The position numbers were made by a program, and so were the translations under genes. The notes under the pieces were generated by a model. The model saw only the letters and a list, made by a program, of their open reading frames with translations. It made no database searches and was not told the origin of the DNA. Source: CAVSPO01 sp963730005 (GTDB lineage: Bacteria; Actinomycetota; Actinomycetes; Propionibacteriales; Propionibacteriaceae). From it: a stretch of DNA of 64,000 bases. The stretch covers positions 190,410 to 254,409 of the forward strand of contig CAVSPO010000013.1 in assembly GCA_963730005.1 (NCBI GenBank). Reading direction: 5' to 3'. Every line of letters begins with the position of its first letter. The first letter of the stretch is position 1. This document shows, one piece after another, positions 35,934 to 45,260 of the stretch.

Positions 35934-36539
35934 TCAGCAGCTGCACTTGGCGGCTGCGAGCCGCGCCGCGACGTCCGCCCAGTTGATGATGTGCCAGTAG
36001 GCATCGACGTAGTCAGCCTTGACGTTCTTGTACTGCAGGTAGAAGGCGTGCTCCCACATGTCCAGCATCAGCAGCGGCACAGCACCGAGCGGCAGGTTGG
36101 ACTGGTGATCGTAGACCTGGAGGGTGAGCAGCTTCCCGCTGAGCGGCTCGTAGGCAAGAACTGCCCACCCGGAGCCCTGAATGCCCTTGGCCGACTCGTT
36201 CAGCTGCTTCTGGAAAGCCTCGAAGCTGCCGAAATCCTGATCGATCGCGGCCTTGAGATCGCCGTCGGGCTCGCCGCCGCCAGTGGGGCTCAGGTTCTTC
36301 CAGTAGATGGAGTGGTTGATGTGCCCCGCGAGGTTGAAGGCAAGATCCTTCTCAAGCTTGTTGATAGCAGTCTGGTCACCAGCGTCACGAGCAGCGGCCA
36401 GCTTCTCAAGGGCCGTGTTGGCGCCCGCAACATAGGCGGCGTGATGCTTGTCGTGGTGCAGAGTCACGATCGCCGCACTGATGTGCGGCTCCAGCGCGTC
36501 GTAGTCGTAATCCAGCTCGGGCAGCGTGTAAACAGCCAT
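35934..36539 (-). CDS. sodA: Superoxide dismutase, Fe/Mn type
   Basis: Converts superoxide to oxygen and hydrogen peroxide. The 201-residue product has all four metal ligands, His28, His76, Asp160 and His164 (in LDMWEHAFYL). The sequence is close to the propionibacterial enzyme that works with either Fe or Mn (DHQSN near residue 146), so it may be cambialistic; that is inference. The frame is open 23 codons upstream, but the ATG chosen begins MAVYTLPELDYDYDALEPH and follows AAGAGGA. The C-terminal CSC is unusual. Confidence 0.95.
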   Translation of the reverse strand: MAVYTLPELDYDYDALEPHISAAIVTLHHDKHHAAYVAGANTALEKLAAARDAGDQTAINKLEKDLAFNLAGHINHSIYWKNLSPTGGGEPDGDLKAAIDQDFGSFEAFQKQLNESAKGIQGSGWAVLAYEPLSGKLLTLQVYDHQSNLPLGAVPLLMLDMWEHAFYLQYKNVKADYVDAYWHIINWADVAARLAAAKCSC

Positions 36540-36634
36540 GTGTCCTCTTCCCTGGTGGGTGGTGGCTGCGGGCGGGCAACCACTCGATCGTCTCTCAGAT
36601 AACATCACGCTCCGCGCCGATATTCCGGCAGCGG

Positions 36635-37237
36635 CTACGACTGGTCGGCGCGCGTCACCTTGAAGACCCGGAAGCCCTTGGCGGACGCGATGCGCTCGGT
36701 GGCCCAGCCCTGTGCGATCAGCCAGGCCTGCAGCGAGTCGGCGCCCAGGTTCCGGCCCACCACAAGCCAGGCCATGCCGTCCGGCTTGAGCCGTGGCAGC
36801 CAGGTTGCCAGTAGCTCGTGCAGGGCCGGCTTGCCGATCCGGATCGGGGGATTTGACCAGATCTCGTCGTACCGGGTGTCGGCAGCCACCTGGTCCGGCA
36901 GGAGCGCATGCACCCTTTCGCCGACCAGATGGGTTGCCGCATTCTCGGTGGTCAGCTGGAGGGCTCGCTCATTGGTGTCGACGGCGTCCACGTGAGCGTC
37001 GGGGACCTCGACAGCCAGCGCCACGGCGATCGGGCCAAACCCGCAGCCGAGGTCGAGCAACCGCTCCGCCTGGGCCGGCGGGACACACTCGCGCAGCAGC
37101 ACTGAGGTTCCCAGGTCCAGCCGGCCCTGCGAGAAGACACCGCTCGCGGAGGTGAAGTCGTAGTCTCGTCCCCAGATGCGCGCATGCACAGAGTGACGCT
37201 TGATGGGGTCGCTGGGGGTCTCGAAGTAGTGGCTCAT
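36635..37237 (-). CDS. RsmC-like class I methyltransferase
   Basis: The 200-residue product is a SAM-dependent methyltransferase with motif I LLDLGCGFGPIAVALA, the acidic loop VDAVDTNERAL and the catalytic SNPPIRIGK motif. The NPP motif and the short length match the C-terminal catalytic half of RsmC (16S rRNA guanine N2) and its single-domain relatives in Gram-positive bacteria. The target is probably rRNA but not certain. Its start overlaps the truA stop by four bases. Confidence 0.85.
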   Translation of the reverse strand: MSHYFETPSDPIKRHSVHARIWGRDYDFTSASGVFSQGRLDLGTSVLLRECVPPAQAERLLDLGCGFGPIAVALAVEVPDAHVDAVDTNERALQLTTENAATHLVGERVHALLPDQVAADTRYDEIWSNPPIRIGKPALHELLATWLPRLKPDGMAWLVVGRNLGADSLQAWLIAQGWATERIASAKGFRVFKVTRADQS

Positions 37238-38103
37238 CGCTGGCCTGCCTCTCTGGGACGTTCGGGCTGCTGCGGGTCGGGCAGGGTTCGCAGGCTGCGA
37301 GCCTGTCTGGCCCTTGCGGCCAGTTGGTCATCGGCTGGGTAGCCCACCGCTTCCAGGGTGAGCCCTCCGGCCACCATCACCAGCACCTCGCTATGGCGTA
37401 CCGGATGAGCCGCCACCCGATCGAGCCAGGCCTGGTCGCGTCGCCCGGTGCCCACGGCGGTGAGCGCCCCCACCAGGGACCGAACCATCGAATGGGTGAA
37501 AGCGTCGGCCTGCACGGTGAACACGACGGTGCCGCACTCGTCGTGGAGCCGGGCGGCGTGCAAAGCGGTGAGCTGACGGATGGTGGTGGCGCCCTCGCGG
37601 TGCTTGCTGAAGGGGGCGAAGTCGCGCAACCCGAGCAGGCTCGCCCCGGCAGCGTTGACGCTGGTCAGGTCGAGGGTGCCGCGGATGGTCGCCACGTCCC
37701 GCCGGCGGATCGGGTCCGGTTCCGAGCAGTCATCCCAGACCCGGTAGCAGTATCGACGCCACAGCGCACTGAAACGGGCGTCGAAGTCGTCGCCGACCGC
37801 CGTCACGGACCGCACCGCGACGTCATGCGGCAGCACCCGACGCAGCCGGGGTGCCAGATCAGCAGGAGACGGCTCGCAGTCCAGCGCAACATCCAGATGT
37901 GCCACCTGGGCCCTGGCATGCACGCCTGCATCGGTGCGCCCGGCAACGGTCAGCTGCACCGGGTCAGGGCGTCGCAGCAGCCTGGTCAGCCACCCCTCGA
38001 GCTCGCCCTGCACAGTGCGCAGGTTCGGCTGGCTTGCCCAGCCCCGAAAGTCGGTGCCGTCGTAGCCGATGTCCAGGCGCCAGCGCTGCGTGGCGGAGGT
38101 CAC
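37234..38103 (-). CDS. truA: tRNA pseudouridine synthase A
   Basis: TruA makes pseudouridine at tRNA positions 38-40. The 289-residue product has the family start RLDIGYDGTDFRGWASQP and the catalytic motif VAGRTDAGVHA with Asp58. truA normally follows rplQ in the same direction; here it is on the opposite strand, which points to an inversion. It overlaps trmB at its start. Confidence 0.96.
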   Translation of the reverse strand: MTSATQRWRLDIGYDGTDFRGWASQPNLRTVQGELEGWLTRLLRRPDPVQLTVAGRTDAGVHARAQVAHLDVALDCEPSPADLAPRLRRVLPHDVAVRSVTAVGDDFDARFSALWRRYCYRVWDDCSEPDPIRRRDVATIRGTLDLTSVNAAGASLLGLRDFAPFSKHREGATTIRQLTALHAARLHDECGTVVFTVQADAFTHSMVRSLVGALTAVGTGRRDQAWLDRVAAHPVRHSEVLVMVAGGLTLEAVGYPADDQLAARARQARSLRTLPDPQQPERPREAGQR

Positions 38104-38849
38104 ACCGGCACCCGCTGGTAGACGAGGTCGTGTACGGAGCGGCCGGCATGGATTCCTCTGAGTTCATACTTGGTGAGCGGACGAAGCGCGCACCGGGGTG
38201 CCCAGCCACTGCTGCCTGCGACGGCGTGGGGATTCACCAGATCAAGCCGGGCGTCCAGGACTTCCCTGATGGCCAGCGCGTAGTCGTCCCAGTCGGTTGC
38301 CAGCCGCCACACCCCGCCCGGCGCCAACCTGCTGGCCACCAGACCGGCGAACTCGTCGGTGACGAGGCGACGCTTGTGGTGACGTTTCTTGTGCCATGGG
38401 TCGGGAAAGAAGGTCCACAACTCCTGCAGGGCCCCTGGTGCCACCAGATGCTCCAGACCCTGGCGGCCGTCGGCCATCACCAGCCGCACATTGTCGATGC
38501 CCTCGGCCGCCAGCCGAATCATGGTGGCGGCAACCGAGCGTTCGTACACCTCGAACGCCAGCAGATTCCAGTCTGGGTGGGCACCGGCCATGGCCACCAG
38601 GTTCTCCCCGGCTCCCGAGCCGATCTCCACGGCCAGCGGAGCCCGGCGCCCCCACACCTGCTCAGCGTCCAGTGTTGGCTGGGGCAACAAGTCGGTGGTC
38701 ACCTGGGCGTGTGGCAGGTCCAGGACGTAGCGCTCTCGCCAGCGTTGCCAGGCCTTCTGCTGCGACGCCGTCATGCGCGGGCTGCGACGCACGAACGAGG
38801 CCACCCTGCGGTGGCCTCGTTCGGCGGCAGCTGCTTCGTCCACGTGCAT
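38100..38849 (-). CDS. trmB: tRNA (guanine-N7)-methyltransferase
   Basis: TrmB makes m7G46 in tRNA. The 249-residue product has the SAM motif VEIGSGAGENLVAMA and the signature FFPDPWHKKRHHKRR, followed by ATDWDDYA and PLTKYELRG. It lies between the EF-G paralogue and truA, with a four-base overlap at its end. Confidence 0.95.
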   Translation of the reverse strand: MHVDEAAAAERGHRRVASFVRRSPRMTASQQKAWQRWRERYVLDLPHAQVTTDLLPQPTLDAEQVWGRRAPLAVEIGSGAGENLVAMAGAHPDWNLLAFEVYERSVAATMIRLAAEGIDNVRLVMADGRQGLEHLVAPGALQELWTFFPDPWHKKRHHKRRLVTDEFAGLVASRLAPGGVWRLATDWDDYALAIREVLDARLDLVNPHAVAGSSGWAPRCALRPLTKYELRGIHAGRSVHDLVYQRVPV

Positions 38850-38878
38850 CCCCGCAGCCTAGTGGAACTCGGTGGCTG

Positions 38879-40972
38879 CTACTTGGACAGGTACTCCTGG
38901 GTCAGGTTGGTAGGCATCAGCTCGTAGCCGTGGAAACTGCGCGTGAACGAGCCTGTGCCGCGGGCCAGCCCGCGCAGGTCGATGGCGTAGTTGTTGAGCT
39001 CGTTGGCCGGAACCAACGCCTTCACGGTCGACTGACCAGAGCCCGTGGAGTCGGTGCCCTGTACCTGGCCGCGCCGGTTGCTGATGTCGGTCATCACGGC
39101 ACCGACGTACTCGTCGTCGATGGTCACGGCCACCTCGTCGAACGGCTCCAGCAGGCCCACTGTCTTGAGGGTGGCCGCGTCCTTGATGGCTTGCGCGCCC
39201 GCCGACTGGAAGGCCATGTCGGATGAGTCGACCGAGTGCGCCTTGCCGTCGAACAGTGTGACCCGGACATCGGTCATCGGGAAGCCGGTGAGGGTGCCCT
39301 TCTCCAGCTGGGCGCGGACGCCCTTCTCGACGCTGGGAATGAACTGCCGCGGCACGGCCCCGCCCACAACCTGATCGACGAACTCGAAGCCGGTACCGCG
39401 GGGCAGCGGCTCGATGTCGACGTCGCAGACGGCGTACTGGCCATGGCCACCCGACTGCTTGACGTGGCGACCCTTGGCACGGGCAGGCGCGATGAAGGTT
39501 TCCAGCAACGGCACCGTCACTTCCTCGGTGGCCACGTTCACGCCGTAGCGCTCGTTGAGGCGCTCCATGACCAGATCGCGGTGCGCCTGACCCATGGTCC
39601 ACAACAGCTGCTGGTCGGTGCCCTTGGCTCGCTCCAGCTTCACCGTGGCGTCCTCCACCAACAAACGCTGGAGCGCGCCGGGCAGCTTGTCCTCGTCGTT
39701 GTGGCTGGCCGCCTTGAAGGCGGTCGGCAACATCGGCTCGGGCAGCACCCACGGCTCCAGCAGTGCCGGGCGGTCCTTCGAGGCGATCGTGTCGGTGGTG
39801 TCCGCGTGGGCCAGCTTGGCCACGTAGACGATCTCACCGGCGATGGCGATGGTCTTGGGGCACAGGTCGACGCCGGAGGGCGCCGACAGTGGCCCGACCC
39901 GATCCTCGTCCTGGTGGGCCGGGTGTTGGGAGTTCGGCACGCCGCCGAACAGCTCCCGGTTGCCGGACACCACGACGGTGAGGTCAGGCTTGATGGTTCC
40001 CGAAAAGACCCGCACCATCGAAAGCCGGCCGGCGTAGGGGTCGGACGTGGTGCGGATCACCTGGGCGCGCAGCGGGGCATCCGGGTCGGCCGTGAAGGCC
40101 GGGAGTTGGCTGCCGTCAAAGGTGAAGGTGTCGGGCAGCGGACGCTGCAACGGCGACGGGAAGCCCCTGGTGATCAGCCCGATGAGCTCCTCGGTTCCGG
40201 GCCCCGTGGTCATCACGGGCAACACCGGGAAGAAACCACCGTGCGCCATCGCCTTCAGTACCTCTTCGACGACCTCCTCGGTGGCGAGCTCCTCGCCCTC
40301 GAGGTAGCGCTCCATCATGTCCTCGGACTCGGAGTAGGAAATGACGGACTCGATGTAGTCGGCCCGGTAGTGGTCGATCTGGATGTCCTCCACGCTGTCG
40401 GCCGGTCGACGCACCCGATCGCCTGACGAGTAGTCGTGCACCATCCGGCTGAGCAGTGACAGGTTGCCGATGATCTGGTGCTCGCCGTTGTAGAGCGGCA
40501 TGTAGGCAGGCTGCACGCCGGGACCGAAGGCTTCGGTGATCTCGGCCAGGGTGTCCTCGTACTCGGCCCGCTCGGTGTCCAGTTTGGACACCACCACCGC
40601 GCGGGGCATGCCAACTGCCTCGCACTCGCGCCACAAGGAGGCGGTGGCCGAATCGATGCCGTCAGCCGCACTGACCACAAAAATGGCCGCGCTTGCTGCT
40701 GCCAGACCGGCGCGCAGCTCACCGACGAAGTCGGGCTGGCCGGGGGCATCCAGCAGATTGATCACCACGTCACCGTTGGTGATGGTGGCCAATGTCAGGG
40801 ACGCGGCGCGTTCAGCGTCATCCTTGTCGCCGCGATAGCCCTCGACACGAGCCTTGATCAGATTCTCGAACAGGGTGGTCTTGCCGGACCCTGCAGAGCC
40901 CACCAGCACCACGTTTCGCAGTGCGGCAGGCGACGATACTTTCGGGGCTGTGCTGTTCACCTTTGAACTCAT
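38879..40972 (-). CDS. EF-G-like GTPase, diverged paralogue
   Basis: The 697-residue product has all EF-G domains but a degenerate G domain. The P-loop is GSAGSGKTT (25-33), the RGITI switch I motif is missing, the G3 motif is DAPGQPDF (75-82) with Gln79 in place of the catalytic His, and G4 is SKLD instead of NKxD. Domain IV keeps a GGHGQYA loop. It matches the actinobacterial FusA2 class, whose role in translation is not well defined. It stands at the head of a minus-strand run that includes trmB and truA. Confidence 0.9.
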   Translation of the reverse strand: MSSKVNSTAPKVSSPAALRNVVLVGSAGSGKTTLFENLIKARVEGYRGDKDDAERAASLTLATITNGDVVINLLDAPGQPDFVGELRAGLAAASAAIFVVSAADGIDSATASLWRECEAVGMPRAVVVSKLDTERAEYEDTLAEITEAFGPGVQPAYMPLYNGEHQIIGNLSLLSRMVHDYSSGDRVRRPADSVEDIQIDHYRADYIESVISYSESEDMMERYLEGEELATEEVVEEVLKAMAHGGFFPVLPVMTTGPGTEELIGLITRGFPSPLQRPLPDTFTFDGSQLPAFTADPDAPLRAQVIRTTSDPYAGRLSMVRVFSGTIKPDLTVVVSGNRELFGGVPNSQHPAHQDEDRVGPLSAPSGVDLCPKTIAIAGEIVYVAKLAHADTTDTIASKDRPALLEPWVLPEPMLPTAFKAASHNDEDKLPGALQRLLVEDATVKLERAKGTDQQLLWTMGQAHRDLVMERLNERYGVNVATEEVTVPLLETFIAPARAKGRHVKQSGGHGQYAVCDVDIEPLPRGTGFEFVDQVVGGAVPRQFIPSVEKGVRAQLEKGTLTGFPMTDVRVTLFDGKAHSVDSSDMAFQSAGAQAIKDAATLKTVGLLEPFDEVAVTIDDEYVGAVMTDISNRRGQVQGTDSTGSGQSTVKALVPANELNNYAIDLRGLARGTGSFTRSFHGYELMPTNLTQEYLSK

Positions 40973-41075
40973 GGACTTACCCTGCCGTGCCCTCGTTGGC
41001 GTTGCAAGGAGTTGGCCGAAATGTCTGCCTGTCGAACACCCGTCGGGGGCTCCGGGAATTCGTCGGCGGCCCGTT

Positions 41076-41105
41076 TTGACCCCTGCCCGCCCAGCGAGGT
41101 AGCCT
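41076..41105 (+). promoter_or_regulatory. Probable promoter of rplM-rpsI
   Basis: TTGACC (41076-41081), an 18-bp spacer and TAGCCT (41100-41105) lie in the 233-bp gap before rplM, with a leader of about 95 nt. Confidence 0.65.
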
Positions 41106-41205
41106 AGAGCGCTGTTGCGCCTTCGTGTGCTGGCGTTCTGTGGACGCCGCTCGAAGAATGCAATCGCTCTCCTGTTCAGTACCTAGTGGAAGATGGTCCG
41201 CGACC

Positions 41206-41649
41206 GTGTCTACATATAGCCCCAAGCCTGGCGAGATCACCAGGAAATGGCACGTCATCGATGCCGAGGACGTCGTGCTGGGTCGTCTCGCCGTGACTGC
41301 GGCTACGCTGCTGCGCGGCAAGCACAAGCCGACGTACGCGCCGCACATCGACACCGGTGACTTCGTCATTGTCATCAATGCCTCGAAGATCGCACTCACT
41401 GGCAACAAGAGTGGTCAGACCATGCAGCACACCCACTCGGGCCGTCCTGGTGGCTTGCGCAGCGTGCCGCTCGGAGACCTGATCAGGAACGATCCCCGCA
41501 GGGCCGTCGAGCGTGCGGTCTGGGGCATGATGCCCAAGAACAAGCTGAGTCGTCAGCTGATTCACAAGCTCAAGGTTTACGCCGGCCCTGAGCATCCGCA
41601 CTCGGCTCAGCAGCCCGAGCCCTTCGAGATCATCCAGGTCGCACAGTGA
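41206..41649 (+). CDS. rplM: 50S ribosomal protein L13
   Basis: L13 is one of the first proteins in 50S assembly. The 147-residue product has KWHVIDAEDVVLGRLA and the WGMMPKNKLSRQ motif. The frame is open further upstream, but the GTG at 41206 starts MSTYSPKPGEITRKWHV, the family N-terminus. Its stop overlaps the rpsI start (GTGA). Confidence 0.97.
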   Translation: MSTYSPKPGEITRKWHVIDAEDVVLGRLAVTAATLLRGKHKPTYAPHIDTGDFVIVINASKIALTGNKSGQTMQHTHSGRPGGLRSVPLGDLIRNDPRRAVERAVWGMMPKNKLSRQLIHKLKVYAGPEHPHSAQQPEPFEIIQVAQ

Positions 41650-42191
41650 GCGAGGACAAGAACGTGACCGACACCACCACCGAAGAGGTCGTCGAGGCCC
41701 AGGTCGAGACGCAGCCCTTCATCGACGAACAGAATCGTGAGATTGCCTACCGCTCCGACGCCTCCGGCGCTCAGGTCGCCTCGACCGAGCGTCCGGCAGT
41801 GATCGCCCCCGGCGGTGCCACCGGTCGGCGCAAGCAGGCCATCGCCCGCGTGCGGCTGGTGCCCGGTGACGGCAAGATCGTCGTCAACGAGCGCACCCTG
41901 GAGGATTACTTCCCCGACAAGCTCGACCAGCAGACCGTCAACGAGCCTTTCGTTGTTGCCGGCGTGACTGGTGCCTACGACGTCATCGCCCGCATTCATG
42001 GCGGCGGCAAGACGGGCCAGGCCGGTGCGCTGCGGCTGGGAATCGCTCGTGCGCTGAACGTCATCGACCGCGACGCCAGTCGTCCGGCACTGAAGAAGGC
42101 CGGTCTGCTGACCCGTGACTCTCGTGTCATCGAGCGCAAGAAGGCCGGTCTGCACAAGGCTCGCAAGGCCCCGCAGTACTCCAAGCGCTGA
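41646..42191 (+). CDS. rpsI: 30S ribosomal protein S9
   Basis: S9 reaches the P site with its C-terminal tail. The 181-residue product has the core TGRRKQAIARVRLVPGDGKI and the terminal KKAGLHKARKAPQYSKR. About 55 acidic or mixed residues precede the core, an extension seen in actinobacteria. The GTG overlapping the rplM stop is chosen; a GTG 18 bases later is possible. Confidence 0.97.
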   Translation: MSEDKNVTDTTTEEVVEAQVETQPFIDEQNREIAYRSDASGAQVASTERPAVIAPGGATGRRKQAIARVRLVPGDGKIVVNERTLEDYFPDKLDQQTVNEPFVVAGVTGAYDVIARIHGGGKTGQAGALRLGIARALNVIDRDASRPALKKAGLLTRDSRVIERKKAGLHKARKAPQYSKR

Positions 42192-42208
42192 CCGACTCCT
42201 TCGGTCAG

Positions 42209-42245
42209 ACAAAAAGGGCAGCCGTCGATCGGCTGCCCTTTTTGT
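42209..42245. terminator. Bidirectional terminator between rpsI and coaA
   Basis: A stem of about 15 bp (42210-42224 with 42230-42244) has an AAAAA run at one end and TTTTT at the other, so it acts as an intrinsic terminator in both directions. Confidence 0.92.
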
Positions 42246-42287
42246 GTGCCCCTGTGGAGTTGCCGCAAGGGCGGACGGCGAACTTGC

Positions 42288-43265
42288 TCAGATCTTGCGG
42301 ATCCGGACAGTCTCCACGTGGTGGTCGCTGCCCTTGCGCAGGATCACCTTGGCGCGCTGGCGGGTGGGCTCGATGTTCTGGCGCAGGTTCGGGCCGTTGA
42401 TCTCGTCCCACACCTGATTGGCCACGGCGTTCGCCTCGTCGTCCGACAAGAGGGCGAACTCTCGGAAAAAGCTGTTCGGGTCGGTGAACGCCGAGTACCG
42501 CATCCGCAGGAATCGGCTGATGAACCAGGCGCGGATGTCGGTTTCGGCGGCGTCCACGTAGACGCTGAAGTCAAGGAAGTCGCTCACCGACAGGGCGGCG
42601 CGGCCCTCCCGTTGCGGTGCGGGTTGCAGGACGTTCAGACCCTCAAGAATCAGGATGTCGGGCCGTCTGACAGTGATGTGCTGGTCAGGAACGATGTCGT
42701 AGATGGTGTGGGAGTACACCGGCGCGGTGACTTCGGGTAGCCCGGACTTCACGTCCACCACGAACCGCAGCAGCGTCTGGGTGTCGTAACTGGCGGGGAA
42801 CCCCTTGCGATCCAGTAGCCCGCGCCTGGCCAGCTCGGCGTTGGGATGGAGGAACCCGTCGGTGGTGACCAGCTCCACCTTGGGGCGTCCGTGCGTGCGC
42901 CCCAACAGCTCCTTCAGCAGCCGGGCCACTGTCGACTTGCCCACGGCCACCGAGCCCGCGATGGCGATGACGAAGGGCGTGCGCTCCACCGACAGGCCCA
43001 GATATGAGTTGGAGTCGTAGTAGAGCTGACGGGTGTTGCGGGTGTACTCGCCGATCAGCTCGGTGAGGGGCAGGTAGACCTCCTGGATGTCCTGGCTGTC
43101 GGTGGGATCATCCAGGCCCCGCAACCGGTCGATGGTCTGGGCGTTGAGGCTCACGTTGAGGTCAGCGGCCAACTCGGCCCAGGCAGCCCTGGGCATCTCG
43201 ACCCACGGCCCGAACGTTGTGCGCCTCGAATCCGAGGTCCGATCCGTACCGCTCATCTGCTCCAT
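42288..43265 (-). CDS. coaA: Pantothenate kinase, type I
   Basis: CoaA phosphorylates pantothenate, the first step of coenzyme A synthesis. The 325-residue product has the P-loop GSVAVGKST, VTTDGFLHPNAEL, and LILEGLNVLQ. Two Met codons are possible at the start (43265 and 43256); the first is used. In many actinobacteria this gene follows glmM near rpsI; here glmM is absent and coaA faces rpsI. Confidence 0.95.
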   Translation of the reverse strand: MEQMSGTDRTSDSRRTTFGPWVEMPRAAWAELAADLNVSLNAQTIDRLRGLDDPTDSQDIQEVYLPLTELIGEYTRNTRQLYYDSNSYLGLSVERTPFVIAIAGSVAVGKSTVARLLKELLGRTHGRPKVELVTTDGFLHPNAELARRGLLDRKGFPASYDTQTLLRFVVDVKSGLPEVTAPVYSHTIYDIVPDQHITVRRPDILILEGLNVLQPAPQREGRAALSVSDFLDFSVYVDAAETDIRAWFISRFLRMRYSAFTDPNSFFREFALLSDDEANAVANQVWDEINGPNLRQNIEPTRQRAKVILRKGSDHHVETVRIRKI

Positions 43266-43401
43266 CCCGGGTCTTTCGTGCTGTCGCTGCTGCAATCCAA
43301 GCACAGCGAGCCGACGCAGAGCATGGCACGCCGCCAAGTGACCAATGCCGCTGACGGTTGGGGGCTGCCCGCACGAGGTGTGCTCAGGCCATGGTTTCCA
43401 C

Positions 43402-43407
43402 TACTTT
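43402..43407 (+). promoter_or_regulatory. Possible -10 box of glmS (leaderless)
   Basis: TACTTT ends six bases before the glmS ATG and no ribosome binding site is present, so the transcript may start at the start codon. Confidence 0.4.
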
Positions 43408-43413
43408 CGTTCC

Positions 43414-45258
43414 ATGTGCGGAATCATCGGTTACGTCGGACCCCAGAATGCCCAGGGCATCGTCGTCGAGGCCTTGCGGCGGATGGAGTACCGCGGCTAC
43501 GACTCTGCGGGCGTGGCCGTCGTGTCGGAGCGCGGCTTGGAGGTTCGCAGGAAAGCCGGCAAGCTGGCCAACCTTGAGGCCGTCCTGGACGATGACCCGT
43601 TGCCTGTCAGCCACCTGGGCATCGGCCACACCCGGTGGGCCACCCACGGAGCCCCCACCGACCAGAACGCGCACCCGCACCTGTCCCGGAACGGCCGGGT
43701 GGCGCTGGTACACAACGGCATCATCGAGAATTTCGCGGAGTTGAAGGCCGAACTGGTCGCCCAAGGGGTGCGCTTCCGATCGGAGACCGACTCGGAGGTC
43801 GCTGCCCAGCTGGTCGGCGCCGAGCTGGAGCGCCAGCCCAACCTGCTGGCAGCCATGCGGGTGGTGGTGAACCGCCTGGTGGGCACGTTCACCCTGGTCG
43901 CCATTGACGCGCAGGACCCTGACCATGTGGTGGCGGCCCGCCGCAACTCGCCGTTGGTGGTCGGCGTCGGTGAGGGGGAGAACTTCGTGGCCAGTGACGT
44001 CGCGGCCTTCATCGCCGAGACGCGGGAGGCTGTGGAGCTGGGCCAGGACCAGATCGTGCAGATCGGTGCTGACGACATCCAGGTGATCAACTTCGACGGC
44101 ACGCCGGCGCAAACCCGCCCCTACCACGTGGACTGGGATGCATCAGCTGCCGAGAAGGGTGGCTTCGACTGGTTCATGCGCAAGGAGATCTTCGAGCAAC
44201 CGCAGGCTGTCGCTGACACCCTGTTGGGCCGCCACAATGCGGCGGGTGAGTTGACTCTGGATGAGATCAGGATCACCCCGCAGGAGCTGCGCAGCATCGA
44301 CAAGATCCTGGTGGTGGCGTGCGGCACCGCCTATTACGCCGGCATGGTGGCCAAGTACGCCATCGAGCGCTGGACAAGGATCCCCTGTGAAGTCGAGCTG
44401 GCCAGCGAGTTCCGTTATCGTGACCCCATCGTCGACCCCCGGATGCTGTGTCTGACCATCTCCCAGTCGGGTGAGACCGCCGACACCCTGATGGCCATTC
44501 GGCACGCCCGCGAGCAGGGCGCCAAGGTGATCGCTGTCTGCAACACCAATGGCGCAACGATCCCGCGCGAGTCCGACGGTGTGCTCTACACCCACGCCGG
44601 CCCCGAGATCGGTGTGGCTTCGACCAAGGGATTCCTGACCCAGTTGGTGGCCTGCTACCTGTTTGGTCTGTATCTGGCTCAGGTGCGGGCCTCACTGGCG
44701 CCGGAGCAGATTCAGCAGGTGATGGCCGAGTTGGAATCGATGCCGGAACTGATCGAGCAGGTGCTCGACGAGGCTCGCTCCGTCTACGACCTGGCGCATC
44801 GTCTCAAGGACGAACGCGACTTCGTGTTTCTGGGGCGTCACGTCGGTTACCCGGTGGCCCTGGAGGGCGCCCTCAAACTCAAGGAGCTGGCCTATCTGCA
44901 CGCCGAGGGATTCGCCGCCGGTGAGCTGAAGCACGGCCCGATCGCCATCATCGACCAGGACATGCCGGTGTTCGTCGTCGTGCCGCCACAGGGGCCCGAC
45001 CAGTTGCACGACAAGCTGGTGAGCAACATCCAGGAGGTCCGCGCTCGCGGCGCTCGAACCATCGTCCTTGCCGAGCAGGATGATGCTTCGGTGGAGCCCT
45101 ACGCCGATGTGCTGATCCGGTTACCCAAGTGCTCCACGCTGCTGCAACCGATCGTCGCCACCGTGCCGTTGCAGCTGTTCGCCTGCGAGTTGGCGACAGC
45201 CATCGGCCATGACGTCGACCAGCCGCGCAACCTGGCGAAGTCCGTCACCGTCGAGTAG
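43414..45258 (+). CDS. glmS: Glucosamine-6-phosphate synthase (isomerizing)
   Basis: GlmS makes glucosamine-6-phosphate from fructose-6-phosphate and glutamine, the first step to UDP-GlcNAc. The 614-residue product has the nucleophile Cys2 in MCGIIGYVG, the glutaminase motifs GHTRWATHG and HNGIIEN, two SIS domains (VACGTAYYAG; SQSGETADT; STKGF) and the typical C-terminal NLAKSVTVE. In-frame codons upstream are excluded because Cys2 must be exposed by removal of Met. It is followed by acpS after two bases. No glmS ribozyme structure is seen upstream. Confidence 0.97.
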   Translation: MCGIIGYVGPQNAQGIVVEALRRMEYRGYDSAGVAVVSERGLEVRRKAGKLANLEAVLDDDPLPVSHLGIGHTRWATHGAPTDQNAHPHLSRNGRVALVHNGIIENFAELKAELVAQGVRFRSETDSEVAAQLVGAELERQPNLLAAMRVVVNRLVGTFTLVAIDAQDPDHVVAARRNSPLVVGVGEGENFVASDVAAFIAETREAVELGQDQIVQIGADDIQVINFDGTPAQTRPYHVDWDASAAEKGGFDWFMRKEIFEQPQAVADTLLGRHNAAGELTLDEIRITPQELRSIDKILVVACGTAYYAGMVAKYAIERWTRIPCEVELASEFRYRDPIVDPRMLCLTISQSGETADTLMAIRHAREQGAKVIAVCNTNGATIPRESDGVLYTHAGPEIGVASTKGFLTQLVACYLFGLYLAQVRASLAPEQIQQVMAELESMPELIEQVLDEARSVYDLAHRLKDERDFVFLGRHVGYPVALEGALKLKELAYLHAEGFAAGELKHGPIAIIDQDMPVFVVVPPQGPDQLHDKLVSNIQEVRARGARTIVLAEQDDASVEPYADVLIRLPKCSTLLQPIVATVPLQLFACELATAIGHDVDQPRNLAKSVTVE

Positions 45259-45260
45259 CC

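Noticed and set aside
36793..38121. Plus-strand open frames opposite truA and the RsmC-like gene
   Set aside because: Arg/Pro/Gly-rich translations typical of the wrong strand in high-GC DNA.
39236..40426. Open frame opposite the EF-G paralogue
   Set aside because: Shadow frame without conserved features.
43266..43413. glmS ribozyme before glmS
   Set aside because: The gap is too short once the likely transcript start is considered, and no ribozyme core is visible.
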